Source: an uncultured Pelagibacteraceae bacterium
GTDB taxonomy: Bacteria; Pseudomonadota; Alphaproteobacteria; Pelagibacterales; Pelagibacteraceae
Direction of reading: 5' to 3'
DNA: 55,149 nt
Assembly (NCBI GenBank): GCA_902598595.1
Contig: CACKCD010000002.1
Location: 1 to 55,149, forward strand
Position 1 is the stretch's first letter. Each line of letters starts with the position of its first letter. Position numbers and translations under genes: made by a program. Shown in pieces: positions 8,921-16,895 of the stretch. The notes beneath the pieces are model-generated. The model did no database searches, was not told the DNA's origin, and saw only the letters and a program-made list of their open reading frames with translations.

Positions 8921-10047
8921 AAAAAATATTATTAGTTCTATTTGCAGTTTTATTTTCTACTAGCCTATTAGCTCATTCATCTCCAAATTTTGACTCTAAA
9001 AAAAATTGTAGGAAAAAGCATTCAATGCTTCAAGGCATTGCTAAATTGAAAGGTTATGATGGAGGTAAAATAATTAAATTTAATTCATACACCGGATTTG
9101 ACCAAAGAACAGTTTTGACAGACGGTCATTTGAATAATCCTATTGAAATTACTGGATATCTTCGATTGCCAGAGGGAACAGGAAAAGTTCCTATAGTTAT
9201 TTATACCCACAGTAGTGGAGGACCTGGAGATTATGTTTGGGATGACTTTGTATATCATGCTGCACAAAATCTTCTGAAAGAGGGCATTGGCGTAATGTAT
9301 ATTGATAATTTTTGTTCAAGAGGCGCTAGGTCTACATGGAGAGATCAATCTAAAGTTCCTCTAATTAATGGAGCAATTGATGCGCTCATGGCTTTAAAAG
9401 TTTTACAAACTCATCCAAGATCTAATGGGAAATTTGGAACAACTGGTCATTCAAGGGGTGGAACTAATTCTTTTTTCTTAGCAGATGTAAAACTAACTTC
9501 TAAGTTTCTTGGAGGCACAAAAGGTTTTGACGCAATTCTTCCAGAAGCAGCAGAATGTAGGATGGCGGGTTTTTTTGCAGAACCAAAATTAACTTCTAAT
9601 ACAACAATGCTTGTAGTGCACGGCGGTGCAGATGATTACACTTTAGCCAAGTTTTGCAAGGAGCATGCAGAGAGAATTAAAGCTCCACCAGGAAAAGTAA
9701 AAATTGATATTAAAGAGGGCTGGTACCATGCATGGCATGCAGGTAAAAAACCTTGGAGAGAAAAGATGGCAATGACTCTTCATGATTGTCCTGATTTTTA
9801 CGTTGATAATGAAGGTCGATTTACTAATCCTATATGGGTAGAGTGGATGGTAAATAAACATAAAGTTTACCCTTCAGTAGAAGCGTTTTATGAAATGGCT
9901 CAAAAGAATCCAAGAAAAGCATGGAAATCTGGTTTTAAAATTATGAAAAAAGAAAAATGTATTTCAAAAGGAGTTACTATAGGTGGAGATAACGCTGATG
10001 CTTACATGCCACAATTTATCAATTTCTTTAAAGACAATTTGTTATAG
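8917..10047 (+). CDS. exported dienelactone-hydrolase-like alpha/beta hydrolase
   Basis: Secreted or periplasmic alpha/beta hydrolase of 376 residues. Residues 1-20 form a signal peptide (KKILLVLFAVLF... ending LLAHSS). The core shows VPIVIYTHSSGG, the nucleophile elbow GTTGHSRGGTNSF (Ser about residue 179), TMLVVHGGADDYTL with a candidate acid and GWYHAWH with the His. It is more than 100 residues longer than classic dienelactone hydrolases. GTG start, coupled by 4 nt to mtnA and 1 nt to the aldolase. An exported esterase inside a cytoplasmic MTA-recycling operon has no obvious role; its substrate is unknown. Confidence 0.8.
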   Translation: MKKILLVLFAVLFSTSLLAHSSPNFDSKKNCRKKHSMLQGIAKLKGYDGGKIIKFNSYTGFDQRTVLTDGHLNNPIEITGYLRLPEGTGKVPIVIYTHSSGGPGDYVWDDFVYHAAQNLLKEGIGVMYIDNFCSRGARSTWRDQSKVPLINGAIDALMALKVLQTHPRSNGKFGTTGHSRGGTNSFFLADVKLTSKFLGGTKGFDAILPEAAECRMAGFFAEPKLTSNTTMLVVHGGADDYTLAKFCKEHAERIKAPPGKVKIDIKEGWYHAWHAGKKPWREKMAMTLHDCPDFYVDNEGRFTNPIWVEWMVNKHKVYPSVEAFYEMAQKNPRKAWKSGFKIMKKEKCISKGVTIGGDNADAYMPQFINFFKDNLL

Positions 10048-10691
10048 TGAGTAAACTGAAAGCTGAAGTAATAAAATATTCTAACAAATTAAATATAACT
10101 AATTTATCCACCTTAAGATCTGGAAATATTTCTGCGAGAACAAAAGAGAAAGGAGTAGATGGTTTTTATATAACTCCATCGGGAAGAAAGTATTCATCTT
10201 TAAAGCCAAAAGATATTGTCTTTGTATCTCTTAAAGGTAAATATGATAAAAAAAAGAGTAAGCCATCCTCAGAATGGAGATTTCATCAAGATATTTATGT
10301 GAATAAAAAAGAGGCTAAAGCTATAGTTCATGCTCACTCCACTTGTGCAACAGCAGTGTCTACTCATCAAAAAAGTATTCCAGCTTTTCACTACATGGTT
10401 GCAGTTGCAGGAGGGGAAGACATTAAATGTAGTAAATACGCAACTTTTGGGACTAAAAATCTTTCTAAAAATATTATCAAAGCTTTAAAAAATAGATCAG
10501 CATGTTTGATTGCTAATCACGGTCAGGTTGCTTTTGGAGATAGCTTAGAAAAAACTTTTGAACTAGCTCAAGAGATAGAAAATATTTGCCATCAATATAT
10601 AAATGCCCTAAGAATTGGAATACCTAAGATTCTTTCAAAAAAAGAAATGAAAATTGTTTTGGGTAAGTTTAAAAATTATAAAAAAAGCTAA
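10047..10691 (+). CDS. FucA-like class II aldolase, candidate methylthioribulose-1-P aldolase (DHAP shunt)
   Basis: Zinc-dependent class II aldolase/adducin-family enzyme of 214 residues, with a GTG start overlapping the previous stop. SGNISARTKEKG and ITPSGRKYSSL bind phosphate, SSEWRFHQ carries the catalytic Glu, IVHAHSTCATAVS gives two zinc His and LIANHGQVAFG the third. The block HYMVAVAGGEDIKCSKYATFGT is much closer to fuculose-1-phosphate aldolase than to MtnB dehydratase as I recall these families. Next to mtnP-mtnA and with no mtnC or mtnD in view, it most likely splits methylthioribulose-1-phosphate to DHAP and an aldehyde (inference). MtnB is the main alternative. Confidence 0.75.
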   Translation: MSKLKAEVIKYSNKLNITNLSTLRSGNISARTKEKGVDGFYITPSGRKYSSLKPKDIVFVSLKGKYDKKKSKPSSEWRFHQDIYVNKKEAKAIVHAHSTCATAVSTHQKSIPAFHYMVAVAGGEDIKCSKYATFGTKNLSKNIIKALKNRSACLIANHGQVAFGDSLEKTFELAQEIENICHQYINALRIGIPKILSKKEMKIVLGKFKNYKKS

Positions 10692-10697
10692 TTTTTA

Positions 10698-11738
10698 ATG
10701 ATTAAAGTAGGTGAGCACATAACTATAGATTTCTTAGGTGTCAAAAAAGATTATTCACCAGAGTTCTACGAAAAAGTAATTTATAAAATTGCTAAAGCGG
10801 CAAAAGTTGAAATTTTAAATGTTGTATCTCATAGATTTGAACCTCAAGGCTTTACTTTAGTTGCTTTGCTAGCAGAAAGCCATTTTAGCTTTCATACATT
10901 TCCAGAAAGAGGCGTAATTAGTTTTGATTTCTTTACATGTGGTAAAGTTAATCCAAAGGTTGCACTTAAAATACTTAGAAAAGAAATTGATCATACCAGA
11001 GTAGTCACCCACGCTTTTGATAGAAGTAGTGTAGGCCTATACGACGATATTTACAGCACTCCAGGTCAAAAGAAATTTTATGTTGTTAAAGACGTTTTAG
11101 AAAAATTTACATCTAAAGTAGGTCAATTCGTAGAAATAATGGACCTAGAAGAATTTGGAAATGCTTTATTTATTGATCATGAAATACAAGTTGCTGAAAA
11201 AGATGAAAAAATTTATAGCTCAAATTTTTTCAAATCAAGTTATGATTTAAGCAAAAAAAATAATAACGTTGCTATTATTGGAGGTGGAGATGGCGGGGTA
11301 GCGAGAGCTTGTCTAGAAAATAATTCTAATTATATCGATTGGTTCGAGTTAGATCCAGAAATAGTTGATGCGTGTTATCGCCATTTACCAAAGGTTTGCT
11401 CTAAAGTTAAAAAAAGCAATAAAGTTAAAACTTTTTGGGGAGATGCTTTTAAAAGCATTAAAGAAATAGAAGATTCAAAATATGATAAAATTTTTGTAGA
11501 TTTAAATGATGATCAGTATTGCATAGATCTAGCTAGAAAAAATATGAAAGGACTTAAAAGAATTCTTAAAAAAGGCGGAGTCATCACAGCGCAAGTAGGC
11601 AGCAAGGATAAAAAACCTAAACAGGTTGAAAATTGGTGCAAAGTACTTGATAAAAGTTTTGGAAATGTGAAAGTTTCTGGAGCGTATATACCAAGTTTTG
11701 ACTGTAATTGGAATTTTGCTTCATCTATAATGAAGTAA
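10698..11738 (+). CDS. speDE: SpeD-SpeE fusion: AdoMet decarboxylase plus aminopropyltransferase
   Basis: Two polyamine enzymes in one 346-residue chain. Residues 1-115 are a bacterial pyruvoyl AdoMet decarboxylase: LLAESHFSFHTFPERG holds the Glu60-Ser61 self-cleavage site and His66, and FTCG the Cys81 active-site residue. Residues about 120-346 form a spermidine-synthase domain: a beta-rich start (GNALFIDHEIQVAEKDE), IIGGGDGGVARA for decarboxylated AdoMet, FELDPEIV and the catalytic-Asp strand IFVDLNDDQ, which departs from the usual D-S-S-D-P. Self-cleavage would leave the transferase attached to the pyruvoyl alpha chain (inference). The MTA it makes feeds mtnP. The acceptor could be putrescine or another diamine. 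Confidence 0.88.
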   Translation: MIKVGEHITIDFLGVKKDYSPEFYEKVIYKIAKAAKVEILNVVSHRFEPQGFTLVALLAESHFSFHTFPERGVISFDFFTCGKVNPKVALKILRKEIDHTRVVTHAFDRSSVGLYDDIYSTPGQKKFYVVKDVLEKFTSKVGQFVEIMDLEEFGNALFIDHEIQVAEKDEKIYSSNFFKSSYDLSKKNNNVAIIGGGDGGVARACLENNSNYIDWFELDPEIVDACYRHLPKVCSKVKKSNKVKTFWGDAFKSIKEIEDSKYDKIFVDLNDDQYCIDLARKNMKGLKRILKKGGVITAQVGSKDKKPKQVENWCKVLDKSFGNVKVSGAYIPSFDCNWNFASSIMK

Positions 11739-12535
11739 TGTTTCGAGTTTCTTGTATCCAGCTTTGTTCAAGTGATAATGTTGAACATAATTTAGATAAA
11801 ACAAAACAACTTATAATTAAGGCTGTTAAGCAAAAGTCACATTTTATTTTAACTCCTGAAGTTTCGTCAAAAATATCTTTAGATAAAAAAAAACTTTTAA
11901 ATACAGCAACTTCTATGGATAAAGACTTTTACTTAAATGGAATAAGAGTTTTAGCAAAAAAATACAAAAAATGGATTTTAATTGGTTCATTGATAATTAA
12001 GGTAGGTAAAAAAAAATTAGTTAATAGGTCTATTTTAATTTCGCCAAATGGAAAAATTAAATGTTATTACGATAAAATACATATGTACGATGCAGTATTA
12101 AGCAAAAAAGAAAAATATTTTGAGTCAAAACTATTTCAATCAGGCAATAAAATTAAGATTACTAAATTACCCTGGGGCAAGTTAGGACTTTCAATATGTT
12201 ATGATTTGAGATTTCCTGGAATGTATAAAAAGATGTCAAAGAGGGGAGCAATATTTATAAGTATTCCTTCTGCGTTTACTGAAACAACAGGCAAGAAGCA
12301 CTGGCATACTCTTTTAAAAGCAAGAGCTATAGAAAATTTTTCATATGTTTTTGCACCTGGTCAAGCTGGCAAACATTGCAACGGCAGAAAAACTTATGGT
12401 CATTCATTAATAGTATCTCCAGATGGAAAAATTTTAAAAGAACTTGGAAAAAAAGAAGGAGTTATTACCACAACAATTAATCCTAAATTAGTTAAAAATC
12501 TAAGAAGAACAATTCCTAGTGTCAATTTCGATTAG
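11738..12535 (+). CDS. nitrilase-superfamily carbon-nitrogen hydrolase (Nit1/Nit2-like)
   Basis: Cytoplasmic amidase of 265 residues from the ATG at 11738, which overlaps the speDE stop (TAATG). The catalytic set is intact: Glu41 in LTPEVSS, Lys113 in YYDKIHMYD and Cys154 in SICYDLRFPGMY. AIENFSYVFAPGQAG and RKTYGHSLIVSPDG match the branch that includes deaminated-glutathione amidase and omega-amidase. Co-translation with speDE hints at a role in nitrogen or keto-acid amide turnover, but family members also sit by chance in alphaproteobacterial operons. Substrate unknown. Confidence 0.82.
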   Translation: MFRVSCIQLCSSDNVEHNLDKTKQLIIKAVKQKSHFILTPEVSSKISLDKKKLLNTATSMDKDFYLNGIRVLAKKYKKWILIGSLIIKVGKKKLVNRSILISPNGKIKCYYDKIHMYDAVLSKKEKYFESKLFQSGNKIKITKLPWGKLGLSICYDLRFPGMYKKMSKRGAIFISIPSAFTETTGKKHWHTLLKARAIENFSYVFAPGQAGKHCNGRKTYGHSLIVSPDGKILKELGKKEGVITTTINPKLVKNLRRTIPSVNFD

Positions 12536-12927
12536 AAATGAGATTTTACTTCTTTAATACTAGATCCTAATTTTTCATTTATTTTTAATTTAATCTTAGC
12601 TCTTTCATCATTAAATTTATAAACATTTCTTGCTAGTTCAATAAAATTTTTTCCAAAATCTTTATTTTTTTCTGCTGTTCTTTTACCATCTTCTATATCC
12701 CAAAGTTTAAGATTAATCTCTTTAAGTTGATCTTTAAAAGTTAGTATCTTAGATTTTTCTAAAATAAATTTGTCCATTGTATTGTTCAATGAGTTTAATT
12801 CTTTATCTATTTCTTTTAACTTATTTTCATCGGAGATTTTATTTTTTTTGATTTCTAAAATGGTTATTTTATCAACCAATTCTCCAGCCGAAATTTCTGC
12901 CAATATTTTGTCTAATTTTGTATTCAT
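12532..12927 (-). CDS. DUF6165-like protein
   Basis: Protein of 131 residues, mostly charged alpha-helix with likely coiled coil. It matches my recollection of the DUF6165 pattern: EISAGELVDKITILEIK, then LKLWDIEDGKR, FIELARNVYKFNDERA and a C-terminal KEVKSHF. No signal peptide or membrane segment. The family occurs beside glycosyltransferase genes in marine bacteria, and here it is divergent from a GT9 gene across 48 bp. The stop overlaps that of the nitrilase gene by 4 nt. Function unknown. Confidence 0.7.
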   Translation of the reverse strand: MNTKLDKILAEISAGELVDKITILEIKKNKISDENKLKEIDKELNSLNNTMDKFILEKSKILTFKDQLKEINLKLWDIEDGKRTAEKNKDFGKNFIELARNVYKFNDERAKIKLKINEKLGSSIKEVKSHF

Positions 12928-12975
12928 TATATAATTTTAGTTTATACTGATTAATAAATATACTCGGAATTAATA

Positions 12976-13908
12976 ATGTCAAACATATTAATAATAAAAC
13001 ATGGTTCCCTTGGAGATTTAATTCAGGCTAATGGAGCTATTAAAGATATTAAAGAATTTTATAGTAATAGAAAAGTTTTCTTATTGACCTCTAGGCAATA
13101 TTCATTATTTATGTCCGAGTGCCCATATATAGATGGAGTGATTATTGATAAAAAATTACCTCGATGGAATCTATTTTATTTATATAATTTAAAAAAATTA
13201 TTATCCAAGTATCAATTTACTAAAGTATTTGATTTACAAAATTCCAGAAGAACAAGGTTTTACAAAAATTTTATTTTAAAAAAATTAGACTGGTCTTCTT
13301 CCTTAACTATTCTAGAACCAGGTCAAAGCAAGAAAGATTTTGATGATTATCCTGTTTTAGATCGAATGGAGCTGCAACTTAAAAAAAGCGGTATACCTGC
13401 AAACAATGTTAAAAATGTTGATTTAAGTTGGTCTTACGAAGATTTATCAAAACTTACTCAACAGTATACAAACAGAGATTATATTCTAATCTTTCCATTT
13501 TGTTCAAAAAAACATCAAAATAAAAAATGGCCTTTCTTTAAAGAATTGATTTCACAAATAAGAAGAGAATATAAAAACAATTATTCAGTTTTAATTGCTC
13601 CAGGTCCAAATGAAATGGCTGAAGCAAAAGAATTGAACGCAAATATTGTTTTGCATAAAGGAAATCCTATAAATATAAAAATGTTAATTTCTTTAATTAA
13701 TGGAGCAAAATTTATTGTTGCAAATGATACTGGCCCTGCTCATATTGCTTCTCATCTTAAAAAGAATGGATTAGTACTTTTTGGTAGTCATACATCAGCT
13801 GAAAAGGTTAGTATAGAAAACATTAACTTTAAGGCAATAAGTGTGAAGGACTTATCTAATTTAAATGTAGATACAGTTATGAGAGAGATTCAAAATAAAT
13901 TAGATTAG
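12976..13908 (+). CDS. family 9 glycosyltransferase (heptosyltransferase-like)
   Basis: GT-B enzyme of 310 residues resembling ADP-heptose:LPS heptosyltransferases. It begins with ILIIKHGSLGDLIQANGAIKDI, has the KVFDLQNSRRT strand, and the nucleotide-binding C-terminal motif FIVANDTGPAHIASHL followed by GLVLFGSHTSAEK. It probably adds a sugar to an LPS-type core or other envelope glycan from the cytoplasmic face. It converges with the GT4 gene, the ends overlapping by 9 nt. Donor not determined. Confidence 0.85.
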   Translation: MSNILIIKHGSLGDLIQANGAIKDIKEFYSNRKVFLLTSRQYSLFMSECPYIDGVIIDKKLPRWNLFYLYNLKKLLSKYQFTKVFDLQNSRRTRFYKNFILKKLDWSSSLTILEPGQSKKDFDDYPVLDRMELQLKKSGIPANNVKNVDLSWSYEDLSKLTQQYTNRDYILIFPFCSKKHQNKKWPFFKELISQIRREYKNNYSVLIAPGPNEMAEAKELNANIVLHKGNPINIKMLISLINGAKFIVANDTGPAHIASHLKKNGLVLFGSHTSAEKVSIENINFKAISVKDLSNLNVDTVMREIQNKLD

Positions 13909-14991
13909 TTCAATATATTTTTTAATAATTTTATTCCAACTAAAATTTTTTGAAAATTCAAAAGCATTAGCTCCTAGTTTTTTATATTGTTCATTGTCTA
14001 AAACTTTTAACAAAGTTTCATAAAGATCATTTAAATCATTACCATCACATAGGTAACCAGTTTTTCCTTCTTGAACGGCGTCTGCTTCGCCACCAAACTT
14101 CCCAGCTATTGAGGGTTTTCCATATGAAGCAGCTTCAATAAAAGTAATTCCAAATCCTTCTACAGATTTTTTATAAACTACAGACGGCATAATGAATATA
14201 TCTGATTGTTCTAGCAAACCTACTTTTTCTTGTTCAGTAGATTTGTATATGAATTTGACTTGATCTAATAAACCAAGTTCTTTTTTAAGTTTTTCCAAGT
14301 TACTTTTTTCATCACCATCTCCAATAGAAACATATTTTAATTTTGGAAATTTAGGTAAAAGATTTTTAATAGTCATCAAAATATTCTTATGACTTTTTCG
14401 TCCATCTAACCTCGATACTGTAATTAATTTTGGAAAAGCATCTCCATAAATTTTTTCAGCAAAATTTTTTGCTTCTTTTTTGACTTGAATAGGGTAGTTG
14501 CATCCAGGATTAATGACTTTGATATTCTTATTTTCATAACCTAATTTTGATAAAAGATTTTTTGTAAAATGTGAATTTGCGATTATAAAATTTGCTTTAC
14601 CTAAGGCATTCATCATTCTTTTATTTAATGAAGATCCAATTGCGTGATTAATTTCTTTTGAGTGTACTAGACAAAAAGATTTTGTTCTTTCTAAAGTTGA
14701 GATTTCTATATTTTCTATACTTTTCCAATGGTCAAAAAAAACCGCTCTAAGATCATTATTATTTATAAATTCTTTCACTAGGTTAGCTTTTCTATATTTT
14801 TTAAATATTTTAAAACCTGAAATTCTTTGTATATTTAATTTAGAATTTTGATCGTAACTTTCAGAATTTTCAAAATTATCAGCAAAAACTTTTACCGGAC
14901 CATGGTTAAGGAGAGCGTTTGACAAACCTTCCATTAAGTTTTGAATTCCCCCAATATCTGGAGGAAAATTTCTAGTAGAGATTAAAAACAT
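13900..14991 (-). CDS. family 4 glycosyltransferase
   Basis: GT-B glycosyltransferase of 363 residues. The N-terminal acceptor domain opens with RNFPPDIGGIQNLMEGLS, and the C-terminal donor domain has LITVSRLDGRKSHKNI, VKFIYKSTEQEKV, and VEGFGITFIEAASYGKP with the EX7E pair that holds the nucleotide sugar. No membrane segment is visible. It overlaps the stop of the upstream redoxin gene by 1 nt (TAATG), so the two are co-transcribed. Role in envelope glycan assembly is inferred from the family and the nearby GT9. Confidence 0.87.
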   Translation of the reverse strand: MFLISTRNFPPDIGGIQNLMEGLSNALLNHGPVKVFADNFENSESYDQNSKLNIQRISGFKIFKKYRKANLVKEFINNNDLRAVFFDHWKSIENIEISTLERTKSFCLVHSKEINHAIGSSLNKRMMNALGKANFIIANSHFTKNLLSKLGYENKNIKVINPGCNYPIQVKKEAKNFAEKIYGDAFPKLITVSRLDGRKSHKNILMTIKNLLPKFPKLKYVSIGDGDEKSNLEKLKKELGLLDQVKFIYKSTEQEKVGLLEQSDIFIMPSVVYKKSVEGFGITFIEAASYGKPSIAGKFGGEADAVQEGKTGYLCDGNDLNDLYETLLKVLDNEQYKKLGANAFEFSKNFSWNKIIKKYIELI

Positions 14992-15548
14992 TAATTAAAC
15001 CATTTAATATTACAGCCCATACTAGGAATTTGGTTTACAGGCCCTTTCTGAGTTTTTGCAATCTTTGTCATAGCTTTTATTAAATCACTTTCCCCATCTC
15101 TTACTGGTTTTAAATTTTTAAGTTCCCTAATTCTTCCTCTATATTGAAGTTCTAAATTTTTATTATAACCAAAAAAATCTGGTGTACACACGGCTCCATA
15201 TTTTTTTGCAATTTCTTGTGTTTCATCAATTAAATAATTTAAATCTTCAAAATTATTATCATTTGCAAATTTAATCATATTTTCAAACGAGTCTTCCGGA
15301 TAATTTTCTGTATCGTTAGACATGATAGCAACTGAATTAACTCCATAATTTTTTAACTTTTTACAATCCTCAACTAAGTCTCTAATAATAGCTTTAACAT
15401 ACGGGCAATGGTTACATATAAACATTATTAAAGTCCCATTAGTTCCCTTTATATTTTCTAATGAAATTAATTCATTATTTATCGATTTGAGTTTGAAATT
15501 CTCTGCTTTTTTATCGAAGTCACAAATTGGTGTTTTAGTTAAAGCCAT
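14991..15548 (-). CDS. thioredoxin-fold (AhpC/TSA-type) redoxin
   Basis: Cytoplasmic thioredoxin-fold protein of 185 residues with no signal peptide. The active-site region is LIMFICNHCPYVKAI, a CxxC of the peroxiredoxin-like thioredoxin group, preceded by the FKLKSINNELISLENIKG strand-loop typical of redoxins. VCTPDFFGYN supplies the cis-Pro loop with another Cys. It may reduce disulfides or peroxides, but the partner is unknown. It is transcribed with the GT4 gene and divergent from a carbonic-anhydrase-like gene across 41 bp. Confidence 0.82.
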   Translation of the reverse strand: MALTKTPICDFDKKAENFKLKSINNELISLENIKGTNGTLIMFICNHCPYVKAIIRDLVEDCKKLKNYGVNSVAIMSNDTENYPEDSFENMIKFANDNNFEDLNYLIDETQEIAKKYGAVCTPDFFGYNKNLELQYRGRIRELKNLKPVRDGESDLIKAMTKIAKTQKGPVNQIPSMGCNIKWFN

Positions 15549-15589
15549 ATTATATTATAAGAGTTATAAAATAATTATACAGCAATTTT

Positions 15590-16093
15590 ATGATTTACGA
15601 TTTTGAAGGCAAAACACCTAAATTAGACCCAAACTGTTGGGTTGCACCAAATGCAGTTGTTATTGGCAATGTTGATTTAAAAAAAGATTCGAATATTTGG
15701 TTTAACGTTACGCTTAGAGGTGATGTAGAAACTATTACAATAGGAGAGGGATCAAATATTCAAGATGGCAGCGTGGTACATACAGATCCTGGTTGTCCGG
15801 CCATTATAGGAAAGAATGTAACCGTGGGTCATTTAGTAATGCTTCATGGTTGCATCATAGAAGATGACTGTTTAATAGGAATTGGAAGCACGATTTTAAA
15901 TAAAGCAAAGATTGGAAAAAATTCTATCATTGGAGCAAATGCTCTAGTTACTGAAAATAAAGTTATCCCAGAAAGATCTTTAGTTCTCGGTAGCCCAGGT
16001 AAGATTGTAAGACAAGTTACAGATGAAGAAATAAAAAGCATTAAAGAAAATGCTGAACATTATGTTGCGAACTACAAAAAGTATAAAAAATAG
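15590..16093 (+). CDS. gamma-class carbonic anhydrase family protein
   Basis: Left-handed beta-helix protein of 167 residues made of hexapeptide repeats (I-G-x-x-x-x). It carries the zinc ligands of the gamma carbonic anhydrase/PaaY group: His in GSVVHTDPG and two in VGHLVMLHG. LRGDVETITIG contains the conserved Arg and Asp. The C-terminal helix (EEIKSIKENAEHYV) closes the trimer as in the family. Activity may be CO2 hydration or a thioesterase/acyltransferase reaction; many members have unproven function. The next gene begins inside its last codons. Confidence 0.88.
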   Translation: MIYDFEGKTPKLDPNCWVAPNAVVIGNVDLKKDSNIWFNVTLRGDVETITIGEGSNIQDGSVVHTDPGCPAIIGKNVTVGHLVMLHGCIIEDDCLIGIGSTILNKAKIGKNSIIGANALVTENKVIPERSLVLGSPGKIVRQVTDEEIKSIKENAEHYVANYKKYKK

Positions 16094-16895
16094 TTTCTTA
16101 ATAATTTTTACATTGTCAATTTTTAATAATGTTTCTGCAAAAGAAATTACTAACTTATCTTGGGAAAAAAGTGTTTATGTTGGTAAAAAACTTTCTAATT
16201 TTAGAGAAACAGTGTCCTCCCCTGCGATAGGAAAAAAGGCTTGGAAGATTACATTATTGCCTAAAGATTGTGGAAGAGAAAGAGAAGGTGATTACTCTGA
16301 TTGTAAAAATAATGGAAGGGATCCTGTAGTTGGACACGGAGGAGGAGACAGAGCAAGAAGTGAATATTATACACCTACAAAATTTCGTGGTGAAAAATGG
16401 CACTCGGTAAGCATTTTTATTCCAACCGATTTTAAAAGTGTAGAACCTGTGAGCACATCTTTTTTTCAAATTTATGAAAGTAAAGAGGGCCCAAGATTAA
16501 TGTTAAGACCTAAATGGGGTGTTTTGGAACCAAGATATTACCCGGTTAATGGCATGGACTCGGCTGGAGTGGTACACAAAACCCTTAAGATTGAAGACAT
16601 GAAGGGAAAATGGACAACAATTTTATTTCATACAAATATGTCAAAAGACCCAAAAAAAGGATTTATGAAAATGTATGTAGACGATGTTCTTTACAATGTA
16701 TTTGAAGGAAGAACGAGTTTTGGAGGAGAGCACTATATTAAATTTGGGATTTATCATAGTTGGATAAGCAGATGGAATGACAAAGTAGATGGCAAATATC
16801 CCAAACAAGAAATTTTCTATGATAATCTTTTTAGAACAAATAAAAAAAAGAAATTATTAAAACTAATTCAAAAAAATTGGGAAAATAATCAATAA
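16062..16895 (+). CDS. exported polysaccharide-lyase-like protein (heparin lyase I fold)
   Basis: Secreted jelly-roll protein of about 277 residues from the ATG at 16062; an in-frame ATG at 16050 adds four. Either start lies inside the upstream gene, an overlap of 32 or 44 nt. A signal peptide is visible (FLIIFTLSIFNNVSA). DRARSEYYTP, the RxE strand, and HYIKFGIYHSW, like the YFKxGIY strand of jelly-roll lyases, support a PF14099-type assignment, as does the spacing of Trp and Tyr residues. Such enzymes cleave uronic-acid polysaccharides by beta-elimination. Whether catalytic residues are complete cannot be judged. Coupled by 1 nt to the next exported protein. Confidence 0.68.
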   Translation: MLRTTKSIKNSFLIIFTLSIFNNVSAKEITNLSWEKSVYVGKKLSNFRETVSSPAIGKKAWKITLLPKDCGREREGDYSDCKNNGRDPVVGHGGGDRARSEYYTPTKFRGEKWHSVSIFIPTDFKSVEPVSTSFFQIYESKEGPRLMLRPKWGVLEPRYYPVNGMDSAGVVHKTLKIEDMKGKWTTILFHTNMSKDPKKGFMKMYVDDVLYNVFEGRTSFGGEHYIKFGIYHSWISRWNDKVDGKYPKQEIFYDNLFRTNKKKKLLKLIQKNWENNQ

